Assembly: GCF_963855985.1 (NCBI RefSeq)
Contig: NC_087117.1
Coordinates: forward strand, 3,111,001 to 3,175,000
DNA length: 64,000 bases
Direction of reading: 5' to 3'
From: Ostrinia nubilalis
Taxonomy: Eukaryota > Arthropoda > Insecta > Lepidoptera > Crambidae
This document shows positions 40,401-50,700 of this stretch, piece after piece. A program made the translations under genes and the position numbers. The notes below the pieces were generated by a model. It was not told the DNA's origin, ran no database searches, and saw only the letters and a program-made list of their open reading frames with translations. The first letter of the stretch is position 1; each line of letters starts with the position of its first letter.

Positions 40401-43400
40401 TCGACGGTCCACCTTGTGGGTGGACGTCCTATGCTGCGCTTTCTTACGCATTTCCACTTTTGTTTGTTTACTTACACTAAATTATCATCATCATCATAAT
40501 CTTCACTACTGTTATCATCATCACCAGGTCATTCAGCCTCCATTGTAAGAGTACGATCCTCAAATTTACCAGAGGCAAACGGAGGATTTGGCTTAAGCTG
40601 CCCACGCTGGCCAGACGGGTTGGGAAGGCCTGATGTTCGCATATTTCTCGGGGAGTTTCTATACTTCCTGCCACTGCAGAACGCCCTCTCTTTTAAAGAA
40701 GATGATGATTCATAGTACTAACTCATGAATTATGATACTAATCGGGCCAGTACCCCCCTGAAAAACAACCTAATGAGAAGCTGCCCCCTTAGACATAATG
40801 CACTTTTTGATCGAATCGAAAATCGAATCCGTCAAAACTCCATACAATAATAGGGCTTTTCGACCATTTTTCGACTGGTTTGCGATTATAATTTGCACTT
40901 TGTCTAGACCCACTGGTCTTCGCCAATCATCCCTTTTTAAATTTCAGATTCAAACCCGACGGTGGCCTAAGATATACATGTGTGGGCTCCCTGATCCACC
41001 CACGCGTGGTGCTGACGGTAGCGAACCGCTTCCTTGAAGAGGACGTCACGTGGAAGGTCAGAGCCGGCGTCTTGGACTTGGAGAACAAAAGAAGGGCGCG
41101 ATACCTTGATCAGTTGAGAGATGTGGTGTCGGCAGTCACTCACGACTCATTTGACTCTGGTATGTCATAGTCACAGTCACAGTCACAGACACAGTCACAG
41201 ACACAGTCACAGACACAGTCACAGACACAGTCACAGTCACAGTCACAGACACAGTCACAGTCACAGACACAGTCACAGTCACAGTCACAGTCACAGTCAC
41301 AGACACAGTCACAGTCAAAATCACACTCACACTCACACTCACACTCACACTCACACTCACACTCACACTCACACACTCACACTCACACTCACACTCACAC
41401 TCACACTCACACTCACACTCACACTCACACTCACACTCACACTCACACTCACACTCACACTCACACTCACACTCACACTCACACTCACACACTCACACTC
41501 ATAGTCATTTATTTTAGTGTGTCGGCAACAGTGCCGAAATATCGAAAACTCAAAATTAAGGTACATGGTAGCAATCCCGTCAGTAATAATAATAATGATT
41601 TATCTATCTATCTTTCACAGGTATCGGGATATACGACGTCGGCCTCCTGTTCCTAGATTCAGATATTCTTCAAGACGTGCACATCGACTACACCTGCCTG
41701 CCTGAACCGAGCGTGGTCACTGCTCCCGCCACTAAATGCGTCGTCAGCGGATGGGGCAGTGATAAGTACAACGGGCCTATGGAAAACGTACAGAAGGAGG
41801 TGGGTACAGGCAGAGTAAATACAAATGAGTTGGTCAACTTTGATGGTGGCGCAACCACGAGTGGCTCCCCGCTAATCCTCGCTAAATTTTGTCAGTGTGC
41901 GTGCGCGCCGCATACGTGTTGGCGCGCTCACATACTAACCGCGCCCGTGCGTTTCTATGAAGATGACCTACTCATTTGTATTTACTCTGGTACAGGTCAT
42001 AGCACACTTATCAACTAGGAAAGGGAATATACAGCATCGCTTTTCGCCGCGCGGTCAACCGCATTTATGTTACAGTGCGGATAAGTGTGCGTTGCAGTAC
42101 GGAGTTACATATAAAGAATACTAACCGTAACGGTTACGATCCGTTTCCGGGTAGATAAGGTGTGCTTATTTCTTATGAGTGGTTAAACATTATCAAGTCA
42201 TATCCACTACAGACGCTCAGTGTGCTCAAATCAACTGAAAATAGCTCCTTTAGGCTGCGTTTCCAACAGAGATGTGCGAGGATGCGTAGCGAGGGATGTT
42301 TTATCGCCTTGGTAAATGAAGCGATTCAAAAGAAAAAGCTTCGGTAAAAGAACCAATAGGTTCTTTACAAACACATCCCTCGCTACGCATCCTCGCCCTC
42401 GCATATCTCTGGTGGAAACGCAGCATTATGGCTATGTACACCCCGGGACAAACTTGACCTTCATTGGTTGGGTTTTTATGGCGGTCAAGCTAGATCCTGG
42501 CTACACAGGAGTTGCAGTGATGGAAACGAGAGGTGGGAATAGTCCCGTTATGGCTATGTTTCCCTGGTACTTTTTATTCACCGTAGTAAATGAAAAACTC
42601 AACTATTTCTCCCCACAGATGAACTTGCCCGTGGTGGACCGTCAGACCTGTCAGACCAGTCTCAGGGCAGCGATGAAGAACCCGGAGTATGACGTGGACC
42701 CCACTCTTATCTGCGCTGGCGGGAACGGCAAGGATACTTGTACGGGAGACGGTGGCGCTCCCTTGGTGTGCCCATACCCGGTAATTTGATATAAAATATT
42801 CCTTAATAATAATATGACATTCAATTTGATTTCACTCCATTTCATTTAATTCTACTTCATTATGCTTCATTCCATTTCATTCTGCTTCATTCCATTTCAT
42901 TCTGCTTCATTCCATTTCATTCTAATTCATTTCATTTCATTCTGCTTCATTCCATTTCATTCTACTTCATTCCATTTCTTTCTATTTCATTCCATTTCAT
43001 TCCGTTCCATTCCATTCCGTTCCGTTCTATCCCATTCCACCTCACAACATATACTTCATCATCTCATCATCATCATCATCTCAGCCATAGGAAGTCCACT
43101 GCTGAACATAGGTCTCCTCTAATGCTTTCCATGTTGCCCGGTTGGTAGCGGCCTGCGTCCAGCACCTTCCTGCTACCTTTATGATGTTGTCGGTCCTCCT
43201 TGTGGGTGGACGTCCCACGCTGCTTAATAATTTATACTTAACTAGCGGCCGCCCGCGACTTCTTACGCGTGGATCCCGTTTTACCCCCTTAGGGGTGGAG
43301 TTTCGTAAAATTCTTTCTTAGCGGATGCCTACGTCAAAACATCTACTTGCATGCCAAATTTCAGCCCGATCCGTCCAGTGGTTTGGGCTGTGCGTTGATA

Positions 43401-43819
43401 GATCACTATGTCAGTCAGTCAGTCCTTTGCGTTATTATATTGATTAAGTTTGTTCCGGCGTTTCTTCTCAGCACTTGCCGTATGTTTGTCTCGAAGCGCT
43501 GGTAGGGCCCAAAGGAGACGTAAAGTGCCCCATAAGGGCTACCTTTTCTTTTTTTATTATTTACTATATTTTGACGTTCATAAGTGCCACTTGTGGTCTA
43601 AACTGAATAAATGTTTTTGATTTTGATTGTGGACAAAATGTAAAGTATCTGTAATATTCACAGGACGGGCGCTTCTACCAAGCCGGGATCACATCCTGGG
43701 GATATTTGTGCTACCAAAAGGATGTTCCAGGAGTGTACGTAGACGTGGCGTCTGTGAGGCCGTGGATCGACGAGCAAGTCAGGGCCATGGGATACGATAC
43801 CAGCTATTATACTCATTAA
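34463..43819 (+). CDS. SPH gene E: clip-domain serine protease homolog lacking His and Ser
   Basis: Nine coding exons: 34463-34474, 34781-34880, 35788-35926, 36799-36949, 40158-40261, 40948-41159, 41621-41799, 42619-42780 and 43664-43819; 404 residues, phases consistent. The 12-nt first exon codes MNLN, followed by the signal core KNMLLVLAIYVCAAYG. An acidic stretch and a Pro/Ala/Ser tract lead to a clip domain with Cys 55, 65, 71, 88, 94 and 95, then a Thr/Pro-rich linker. In the SP-like domain the His site reads TVANRF (Asn195), Asp245 is kept (YDVGLL) and the Ser site reads CTGDGGAPLVCP (Gly344). Two of three triad residues are gone, so it is surely inactive. Layout fits CLIPA/PPAF2-like SPHs, cofactors in melanisation; the role is inferred. 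It faces gene F tail to tail and shares the 12-nt first exon with B and F. Confidence 0.9.
34572..34690 (+). repeat. Repeat 'Z' in gene E intron 1
   Basis: Copy of the repeat described at 7866, plus orientation. Confidence 0.6.
34915..35400 (+). mobile_element. RTE LINE fragments in gene E intron 2
   Basis: 34915-35220 reads in broken frames LIRRLTVTNAIERAMLGVSL, RDRIRNEEIRRRTKVTDIAR, then the usual end ('gggggaggcctttgtccagc'). A second, poorer piece follows at 35245-35400. Confidence 0.75.
35937..36030. repeat. Repeat 'Z', minus orientation
   Basis: Copy of the repeat described at 7866; begins about 10 bp after the donor of gene E's first clip exon. Confidence 0.6.
36045..36761. mobile_element. 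Foldback element, TATACAGGGTGTCC family, with LINE inserted
   Basis: Ends TATACAGGGTGTCCCAAAAA and TTTTTGGGACACCCTGTATA are inverted copies. Same family as 7167-7567. About 342 bp of a different LINE (36264-36605) interrupt it. Confidence 0.85.
36264..36605 (+). mobile_element. 5'-truncated LINE with 13-bp target duplication
   Basis: The insertion is flanked by perfect TATTCGCGCCACA copies (36251-36263 and 36606-36618). Its open frame reads ITKDVTVTIRKLKWRRTGHT, GRLPRRWVDEIKATAGGGWA and ends WKQLEEAFAKKRHTDKCHLE, the C-terminal layout of an RTE/CR1-like reverse transcriptase but clearly different from the common RTE family here. AATAAA and an (ATT)n tail end it. The frame is intact, so the insertion is young. 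Confidence 0.88.
36991..38054. mobile_element. Foldback element with four internal 155-bp repeats
   Basis: About 80-bp inverted ends begin TATACAGGGTGTTAGGTAAA and contain 'cccatgttaacatgggcata'. Inside, a unit starting 'gtgctgt.ttctgacagaat' repeats at 37244, 37400, 37554 and 37710 (spacing 156, 154, 156), and a reversed unit closes the structure at about 37830-37920. An arm of the same family is at 60628-60715. Confidence 0.85.
38055..38215 (+). mobile_element. tRNA-derived SINE, second family
   Basis: GCCACGATAGCCGAACGGTG (A-box) and GGATTCGAATCCC (B-box) are followed by the body 'gtggtgagcccactcgtaac' and 'ggggctaacgggactattt'. It starts exactly where the foldback ends. Other copies: 8186, 48059, 50329. 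Confidence 0.8.
38216..38940. other. Gene E intron, nothing recognised
   Basis: Contains one possible worn element near 38245-38430 ('ctccaaactacggcccg' against 'tcaaagtttggagacccc'). Open frames here have no known domain. Confidence 0.4.
38950..39548. mobile_element. Cluster of three MITEs, partly nested
   Basis: 38950-39222 holds one and a half copies of the AGCACACTTAT family. 39241-39431 is an element with inverted ends 'aagccttgatcacacgtacc' and 'ggtacgtgtgatcaaggctt'. 39436-39548, with sequence left of 39241, resembles the element at 53357-53502 ('aatagagctctgtgattggt'), so 39241-39431 may have inserted into it. Confidence 0.65.
39610..40100. mobile_element. GC-ended MITE-like element
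   Basis: 'cagggccagttaggtaacca' at left and 'ggcgtagcccctgctcaggg' at right frame an AT-rich interior with 'ggggcccc' blocks near both ends. CAGGG-type ends suggest a hAT-like origin. Confidence 0.45.
40275..40450 (-). mobile_element. RTE LINE 3' end
   Basis: (CAT)n tail at 40279 then 'aggacgttcactgctgaaca' and 'ccaccttgtgggtggacgtc'. It begins 14 bp after a gene E splice donor. Confidence 0.75.
40530..40780. repeat. LINE-tail-like repeat
   Basis: Reverse of 9856-9990; no frame. Confidence 0.45.
40788..40915. mobile_element. Short MITE, solo copy
   Basis: 'ttttgatcgaatcgaaaatc' to 'gcactttgtctagacccact' matches the element nested at 2806-2931. It ends 33 bp before a gene E exon. Confidence 0.7.
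41168..41501. repeat. (ACAGTC)n then (ACACTC)n microsatellite at a gene E donor
   Basis: About 330 bp of hexanucleotide repeats: first 'acagtcacagac' types to about 41310, then pure 'acactc'. The run begins nine bases into the intron after exon 40948-41159. Long frames on both strands are repeat artefacts. Confidence 0.95.
41811..41991. mobile_element. MITE, CAGAGTAAATACAAATGAGT family
   Basis: CAGAGTAAATACAAATGAGT at left and its exact complement at right. It starts 11 bp after a gene E donor. The GC-rich centre also pairs imperfectly. Confidence 0.85.
42001..42167. mobile_element. Inverted-repeat MITE, AGCACACTTAT family
   Basis: Starts AGCACACTTATCAACTAGG and ends with the complementary 'gataaggtgtgct'. 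It follows the previous MITE after ten bases. Confidence 0.75.
42253..42550. mobile_element. MITE followed by repeat 'Z'
   Basis: 42253-42424: inverted ends 'ggctgcgtttccaacagaga' and 'tctggtggaaacgcagc', with 'gaggatgcgtagcgagggat' also paired. 42436-42550 is repeat 'Z', plus orientation. Confidence 0.7.
42826..43035. repeat. (TTCCA/TTCAT)n satellite in the last intron of gene E
   Basis: About 200 bp of five-base units built mainly into a 20-bp word (cattctgcttcattccattt). The open frame is a repeat artefact. Confidence 0.9.
43045..43440. mobile_element. RTE end (-) followed by Helitron-like element
   Basis: 43060-43225 is a minus-strand RTE end with a (CAT)n tail. 43248-43430 runs from 'actagcggccgcccgcgact' to a (CAGT)n end and matches 19010-19195. 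Confidence 0.7.
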
Positions 43820-43831
43820 ATGAGAGAAACT

Positions 43832-43837
43832 AATAAA
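43832..43837 (+). promoter_or_regulatory. Poly(A) signal of gene E
   Basis: AATAAA 13 bp after the gene E stop codon; distance fits a short 3' end. Confidence 0.6.
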
Positions 43838-44076
43838 GTATGCTTATAAACCAAAGTTATTTTCTTCTTAGACCCGATATCACTAAGTTTTTAATGTACA
43901 TATTGTTAAATTATCATAGCTGTAATAGGCTAGTTTACTTACAAAAACCTTAAGATATTGGACACGAATATTTTTATTTGTCAATCAAACAAGTATTTAC
44001 GAAGTTATGATGCGTTGAAGATCCGCGTGACGTCACAAAGTGCCACGTGCATTGACGTCACGAGTCTCTTCTTCTC

Positions 44077-47000
44077 TGCCGTCTATAAGCTAAAAGGCCG
44101 CTAAATGACAAAATCTAATTTTGAGCTAGAGCATAAAAAAGCGGCAAAATTTTCAAACCGATGCTGCTCAGTATCTATAAACATTTTGTCATGTTGTCAT
44201 ATACCAAAAAAAATCTATTTTTTTTTAACTTTCACATGAAATAAGTTGATTTTGTAAAATATTAATAATTAATTCAATAAATACACATTTTCCTTTCTAA
44301 CCTTGTAAAATTTTAAGGGTTGCTTCAAGTGTGCAGAACTAAATGGCGGCTAAAGAATCATAACTGCTTTTAAGTTATGGATTTATTAATAACTGCCAGA
44401 AAAGACAGGAAGTTATTAACATATCCATAACAAAAAAGCGGCTAATTACACATAGCCGCCTTTTAGCCAAGTAGATATCGCTTAACTTCTCTTCCAAAAT
44501 TTTTTAACAACTTTTAATACAGTTATGCATAACTTAAAGGCAGTTAATTACTAAACCTTTTCATGTAACTGCTTTTTAGGCTAGCACTATCCACATCTGT
44601 ATTTTTCGAATCCTGCAAAATTAAACGTTAACTTATAAAATCAAACTAAGTTTTTGCAAAGAAAAGTTCTTTTTTTCCACAAAACTATCGGGAATGGTGA
44701 TTACAAAATAAAATAGTCCATTCTCTTAGGGTAACATTTTAAAAATTGCCTTTATTCTAGTTCTAACAACCTTATTTGCATGTGTGGGGTATCAAATTAA
44801 ATGTAATTAAGTGGTGTATAATGCTGTAATATGTGTAATAACCTCAGCTGAATTACAATTACGAAAATATTTATCAAAATAAAATCTCAAGTCCATATTT
44901 TCAATTAACAGTCTCGAAACTACATATAAATAATAGACAGAAAATATGTAAAGCACACATAACGAGCAACTCATTATCTATTCAGGTTTTTTAACTCAAT
45001 CAAATTCAAAATGTCTTAGTTACATAGTTGTCAGTGAGGCGCTCTCTACTCCAGACAGCTGTACTCTATTAGTTTCAACTAATTTCAGTGGGAAAGGAGA
45101 CGAGTGAATGATAGTATTTTATGTTTCTTAAATTTAAATTTAAATATATTACCAACATTATTCAGTACACTGTTTTTTATCATTATTACTGTTTTCATTC
45201 TTGAGAAAACTTATGTGTCTATGAAACCTAGAAATACCATATTATTGAAATCAAATGAAAAGTAATTATATTTTCTTCAACTTCTCTCTCATGATTTATG
45301 CAAATGACCGTGCTGAGAATGTTCACTTTCGAAAAAAATTCTCATCTCTGACAAGGCATATCTTTAAGGTTCTAGAATGCTAGATTAAGCTCAAATTGTA
45401 GAAAATTTAATTGACTTTACAAAACTATTAAACAAAGACACCTGGAAACATTTTTTATATTTAAAATAACTGAAATAAGCGCCTGAGTTATTCAGTATTA
45501 TAAATTATTTCCCATCTTTGACTTACTGTGTCTCCAAAAAAATTGACTAAGAGCATTGGAATGAACTTCAAACGGTGGCAAACTTTATTAAATTTAGTAA
45601 AATATGAAGCAACGATATCGACAAAACGCTCTCTTGTGGTAGTTTCCCCAAAACAGTGAAGAAAGCGCCAAAGTTACATTTTGGCGCATTGTTGCAAATA
45701 AAGGTAAAAACTCTAAAGGGACCTAACAACATCATAAATACTGTAAAAAGCGTGTTTACGATGTTTTGATGTCGACATTGACTGGCCTATTATGTAACTA
45801 AATAAAGACTCCTATAAGCTTCGGTAGCTTAGATACAAATGTACTTATTAATCCAAAGCAAAGTTTTAAATTATTTGTTACAAAATATAAACGGTAGTTA
45901 CTAGTAAGTTTATTTTATTGTCGATTTCGAGGAAAAACTGATTTATTTTTGTATTTTCAATCGATTTTATTAATGTTTTTTTTTTTAATTATATCCATTT
46001 CAATACTGTGGCATTTCTTCTTTCTTATAAGTTTTATAAACATACAATATTGTCATTCACTCGTCTTATTTCCCACTGAAAGTAGTTAAAACTAACAAAC
46101 TACACGCGCATGAAGTAGAGGGAGCGCCTTACTAACAACGATGTAACTAAGACATTTTCAATTTGATCGAGTCACAGTTTTATTCTTTGGATAGCTAATT
46201 AGTAGCTTGTTATGTCTGCCACATGTATATTTTTTGTCTATCGTGTATAGTTTCGATGCTATATTTAAAAATATTTGGTTTTTATAGCTGTAATTTTCAT
46301 TTAATTTGAAATATTTTCATTATTGTACTATTTAGTTGATATTGCGTATCATACCTTTATAAAACAGTTAACGTATCATTTGACACCCCCCACATGCATG
46401 TAAGGTTCATAGAATCAGAATCCTTTGCATTTATCAAAATGTTGCAGCTGCCGTTTTGATGATGTCTTTTCTCCGGGACCAGACGTTTTACAGATGGGCT
46501 CCGACAGACATACTTAAGAACATACTAAAATTTGGTCCGGTATCACAGAATACATAATAGTCCGGTATCACAAAGTGAACTATACTTACAAGCGAGCTGG
46601 GTAGTTTGTGGCTTTTTAGCGATGTTTTGTTATTTAACGGCTTTTTTGTTATGCAAGACACAGAAGAAAATATTTATTTTACTTTACGTACGGTCTAATA
46701 AGGCTTTCTATAATAGTATATTAATTGTAAAAGTAGTAACACTACAACGCTTAAAGGCCGCAAAATTATTTTAACTGCTTTTTAGTTCGGTAAGAGCGTA
46801 TAACCGCCTTTTAGTTAAGTATATGCCAGGTATTATACTCCGACGTAACCAAGCTAAAAAGCCGCAAAAATACTTTTGCTACCTTTTAGTTTACTGTTGA
46901 ATAATAACTGTTTTATAGCTAAGCATTGATAGTAAAAATGTTCAATCGATCCAAACGTTAAAGTAGTATAGCTGCCTTCTAATCTAGTTGTGCCGTTTAA

Positions 47001-47193
47001 CGACCTTTAAGCGATGTAAGGTTTTTGTTTTTTGTATTTAGCTGCCTTTTGAAAAAAAATATCTTGAGAACGGTAAAAGATAGAATAACCGTTCCTAGAC
47101 AGATCGATAGAGAATTTTTTTTTATTACCATTACATTAAAAAAGTGAAAAATGACCAAATGTCATTTAGCGGCCTTTTAGCTTATAGACGGCA
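44077..47193. mobile_element. 3.1-kb foldback element between genes E and F
   Basis: TGCCGTCTATAAGCTAAAAG (44077) and its complement (ending 47193) open and close the element; pairing of the ends covers 33 bp without mismatch. Pairing also returns deep inside: 'gtcttagttacatagttgtc' near 45013 against 'acaacgatgtaactaagac' near 46137, and 'catgtgtggggtatcaaatt' near 44778 against 'catttgacaccccccacatg' near 46376. So nearly the whole element is one diverged long inverted repeat with arms of about 1.5 kb. Several 'ggctaaaaagcggc'-type words lie near both ends. No frame longer than about 80 codons and no transposase motif is present. Confidence 0.75.
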
Positions 47194-47755
47194 GTTCTGA
47201 ACTTTGACGCACTTTGTCTCTTTCACTTTTCATTACTTTGAAAAAATAAATAATGACGAGTGTTAAAAGTTTCGAGTATTTTTTGATAAGTTAACTGACG
47301 GACTAATTCAAACTCTTGCTTTTTTACCCAGGAAACGGGATGTTTCCTTACCTTGTATTCGCCTTAACCGGGCAGAAACCGGCCCGACAATACACACATC
47401 CGCCCTTAAGCCGGATAAAACCGACTTGTCAATAACACACGCCCTAAAAGCCAACGGACTACAGCTCGATTTTTTCACCTGTTAGCGGTGGTGTATGGTT
47501 TTTAATGAACGTGTGCACATGCATCGGACATAGGTCAGGAGAAAATTGACAGCAAACAAAGGATCCGATTTTTGACGGTCCGTCGTCCGGTGAAATTATT
47601 GGTCTTTGATCAGTACGAGGCCATAACGTACTCGGGAGCACATTACGGCTAAGTACTGCACGTATTCTGCATAATGGAAGATTTTATTACCACACATTTT
47701 AGACCAATTTATAAAAATCTATAAAAACAAAAAACATTTATGATGAAAAATTTTT
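47194..47755. other. 3' flank between the foldback and gene F
   Basis: No gene or recognised repeat. Confidence 0.4.
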
Positions 47756-47761
47756 TTTATT
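47756..47761 (-). promoter_or_regulatory. Poly(A) signal of gene F
   Basis: AATAAA on the minus strand 36 bp after the gene F stop. Confidence 0.6.
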
Positions 47762-47797
47762 ATTACAACGTCCACTTTTTAGAAAACCGTCACCAAT

Positions 47798-50700
47798 CTA
47801 AGGGGTATAATACTCGGTGGTGTAGCCTCCAGCGGCCATAGTGTCGTCGATCCACTGCCGAAGCGCAGCCACGTTGGAATATACTCCAGGAACCCCCTTC
47901 AAGCCGCAGTTGTTGCCCCACGAAACGATTCCAGCTTGAAAGTATTGGTTTTCGATCTTCGGGTTCTGCAAAATAAGTATAAATGTTAGTTATAAGGTCT
48001 TAGAAACTATTTCTTTAAAAAGATTATTTCGATTATTATACATAAAAATTACTAATACTCCCGTTAGCCCCTCGTACTAAGCTAAATATGCTTGGGTCAC
48101 GAATGAGCTCAGTGAGCTCACCAGAATAGTCGAGCGGCGGCGGGGACCTAACACGCGTTCCCCGGACCACGAGTCGGCCAGTCCGACCCCTTCACCGTTC
48201 GGCTATCGCCGATATTACACTATAAATGGTATGGTAGCTAGTCAGGTGGACTTAGAACAAGAACTACCATCAACCAAACCGAGCAGAAAATATTGTCCCC
48301 CTTAGGAATCGAACCCGGGACCTCGGGATTCAGCATTCATGAGAAGTGCTCCTATTCCATTCCATTCCATTCCATTCCATTCCATTCCATTCCATTCCAT
48401 TCCATTCCGGAAAAGTTTATTACCTTATACGGGCATACAAGCGGTCCTCCGCCGTCGCGTAGGCAGGCGTCTCTCCCCTCCTCCCCCCCTGCGCACATCC
48501 AAGTCTTGTGCAGGTTAAAGGCCGGTCCGATTTTGTCCCTGAAAACCTCTTGGCAATGGCTATCAGCAACTGCTGGAACCTCCACCTGGAAAGAAACAGG
48601 TCCCAATGTACACATTTTTAAAGATTTGTATTTCAAATTACTAATAGTCCCGTTAGCCCCTCGTACTAAGCTAAATTAATATGCTTGTGTAACGAGTGAA
48701 CTCACCATAACTCTTTTATAATGCGAACAGCTAGGGACTGGAATTCGCTGCCTGTTGCTGTCTTTCCTGGACACTATAATTTGGGCTTTTTCAAGGCGAG
48801 AGTGAATAGGCAATTACAGAGAAGATATGTACCATCCTAGACTGCATCTCACAGGTGCGATTGCGGTCAAATACCTGCCTTGTATGCATAAAAAATACCG
48901 TACTCTTCCCACCTCTCGTTCCCACCACTGCAACTCCTGTGTTGCCAGGATTTACAGCTTGACCGCTAATAAAAACCACAATAGTCGAGCGTCGGCGAAG
49001 TTCAAACCCTTGTTCTTCGAATTGGCCAGTCCGTTCCATTTCACTGTTCAGCTACAGTGGGTTCTCGGAAAGCGCAGCGTAGGACTTTCACCCACAAGGT
49101 GGACCGTCGACTTCATAAGGGTAGCAGGAAGGCGCTGGATGCAGGCTGCCACCAACCGGCCATTGTTGAAATCATTGGGGGATGCCTATGGACGTCATAT
49201 GGCTGAAATGATGATGATGATGATGATCCACCCAATAGTATTCACATACCTTTTTCAAGACATGCGAGATCTCTCCATTCTTATCATAGGTCTCCATGCC
49301 CCAGCCGGTGACGTAGCAGGCGGTGTCGGCTGGGGTCATGGATAGGGCGGGCGGGAGACACGCGAACCCAACGTGTGGGGCGGGGTTCACCGGGGTTGAG
49401 AGGAACAGCAGAGCGATGTCGTATTTGAGGATCCCTGGAAAGAAGAAGTCTTTAGTTTTAAGGAGCACTTACAGGGCAGATATGTACTATCCTAGACTGC
49501 ATCTCACTTAACACCAGCTGCGATTGCGGTCAAATACCTGCCTTGTCTAGCATAAAAAAAAAGCACACTTATCGACCCGGAAAGGGATCGTAACCGTATC
49601 AACTCGAGGCGGTCAGTATAATTTGTATGAAACTCCATTTGCAACGCACACTTATCCGCACCAAAACGTAAATGCCTCGCCTCGCGGTTGACAGCGCGCG
49701 TAAGGCAATGACAGCTCGCGAAAGGCGATACGGTGTTGATCCCTTCCCGAGTTTATAAGTCTGCTATGAACTTAAAGTTACCTTTTCTGTCACACTGGCC
49801 GATGGTGATGGCCAGTGAGTGGGCTACTAACAACCCAATCGAGCTAACTGCGCACCTCGCCGCATTTGCCGGTGCGCAGTTAATTCAACCGGGTTGTATG
49901 TTGGATTCTCCCTGCCAGATGGGCGGGGCCTCATCTAAAAGGTGTCAAATGAAACGGAGCCGCGAGCTATTGTCCTTGGACAATAGACGTTCGTTCGCGT
50001 CTTCGTCTCAGAATTATGTCCTACACTGCAAGCGATGAAAAACCTTGGTATTTTAAAGAAACATACCCAGTTTGAATTTCGGGTGCAGTTTCACGCTGGA
50101 GACGTCCCGGACCTGATGCGGGTGTCTCTCCTTGGTGTGGCTGATGTCGTAGTCCCCAGCCTTGATGATGAGGTTCCTTTTAGCCGTGAAGTAGTGGGCG
50201 ACAGTCATCACGACCTCTGGATGGATGAGGGAGCCCACGCAGACGTACTCTTCGGTGCCATTCCAGAGGACTCTAAAAAAAATAAAGTTTTTTTAAGATT
50301 GTTTAGTAATTTGAGCAATAATAAATTACTAATAGTCCCGTTAGCCCCTTGTGTACTAAGCTAAATATGCTTGAGTCACGAGTGAGCTCACCACAATAGT
50401 CGAGCGGCGGAGACCGAACCCACGTTTCACAGATCACGAGTCGGCCAGTCCGATCCCTTCACCGTTCGGCTATCGTGGCTTTTCAATTGACATCTCATTT
50501 CAGCCACAGGATGTCAACTGATGAACATAGGCCTCAATGATTTCCAAATAGACCGGTTGGTAGCGGCCTGCGCCTTCCTGCTTCCTTTATGAAGTCGTCC
50601 ATCATTCCTTGTGGAGACGACGCTGCGTTGTAAGCCCTTAGAAAGACCAAAGAGATCGAAATAGCCCGCAGCAGAATTGTCAAACTTTGGCGTTGGGGTA

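Noticed and set aside
41121..41566. Long open frames on both strands with Ser-His or Cys-Glu repeats
   Set aside because: They are translations of a hexanucleotide repeat with no stop in several frames; no domain or splice support.
42862..43122. Frame rich in Phe, Ser and Ile
   Set aside because: Translation of the (TTCCA/TTCAT)n repeat.
44077..47193. 3.1-kb element as a coding transposon
   Set aside because: No frame above about 80 codons and no transposase motif was seen; kept as a non-coding foldback.
48827..49345. 172-codon plus-strand frame
   Set aside because: Passes through LINE, repeat 'Z', RTE and the antisense of a gene F exon; chance frame.
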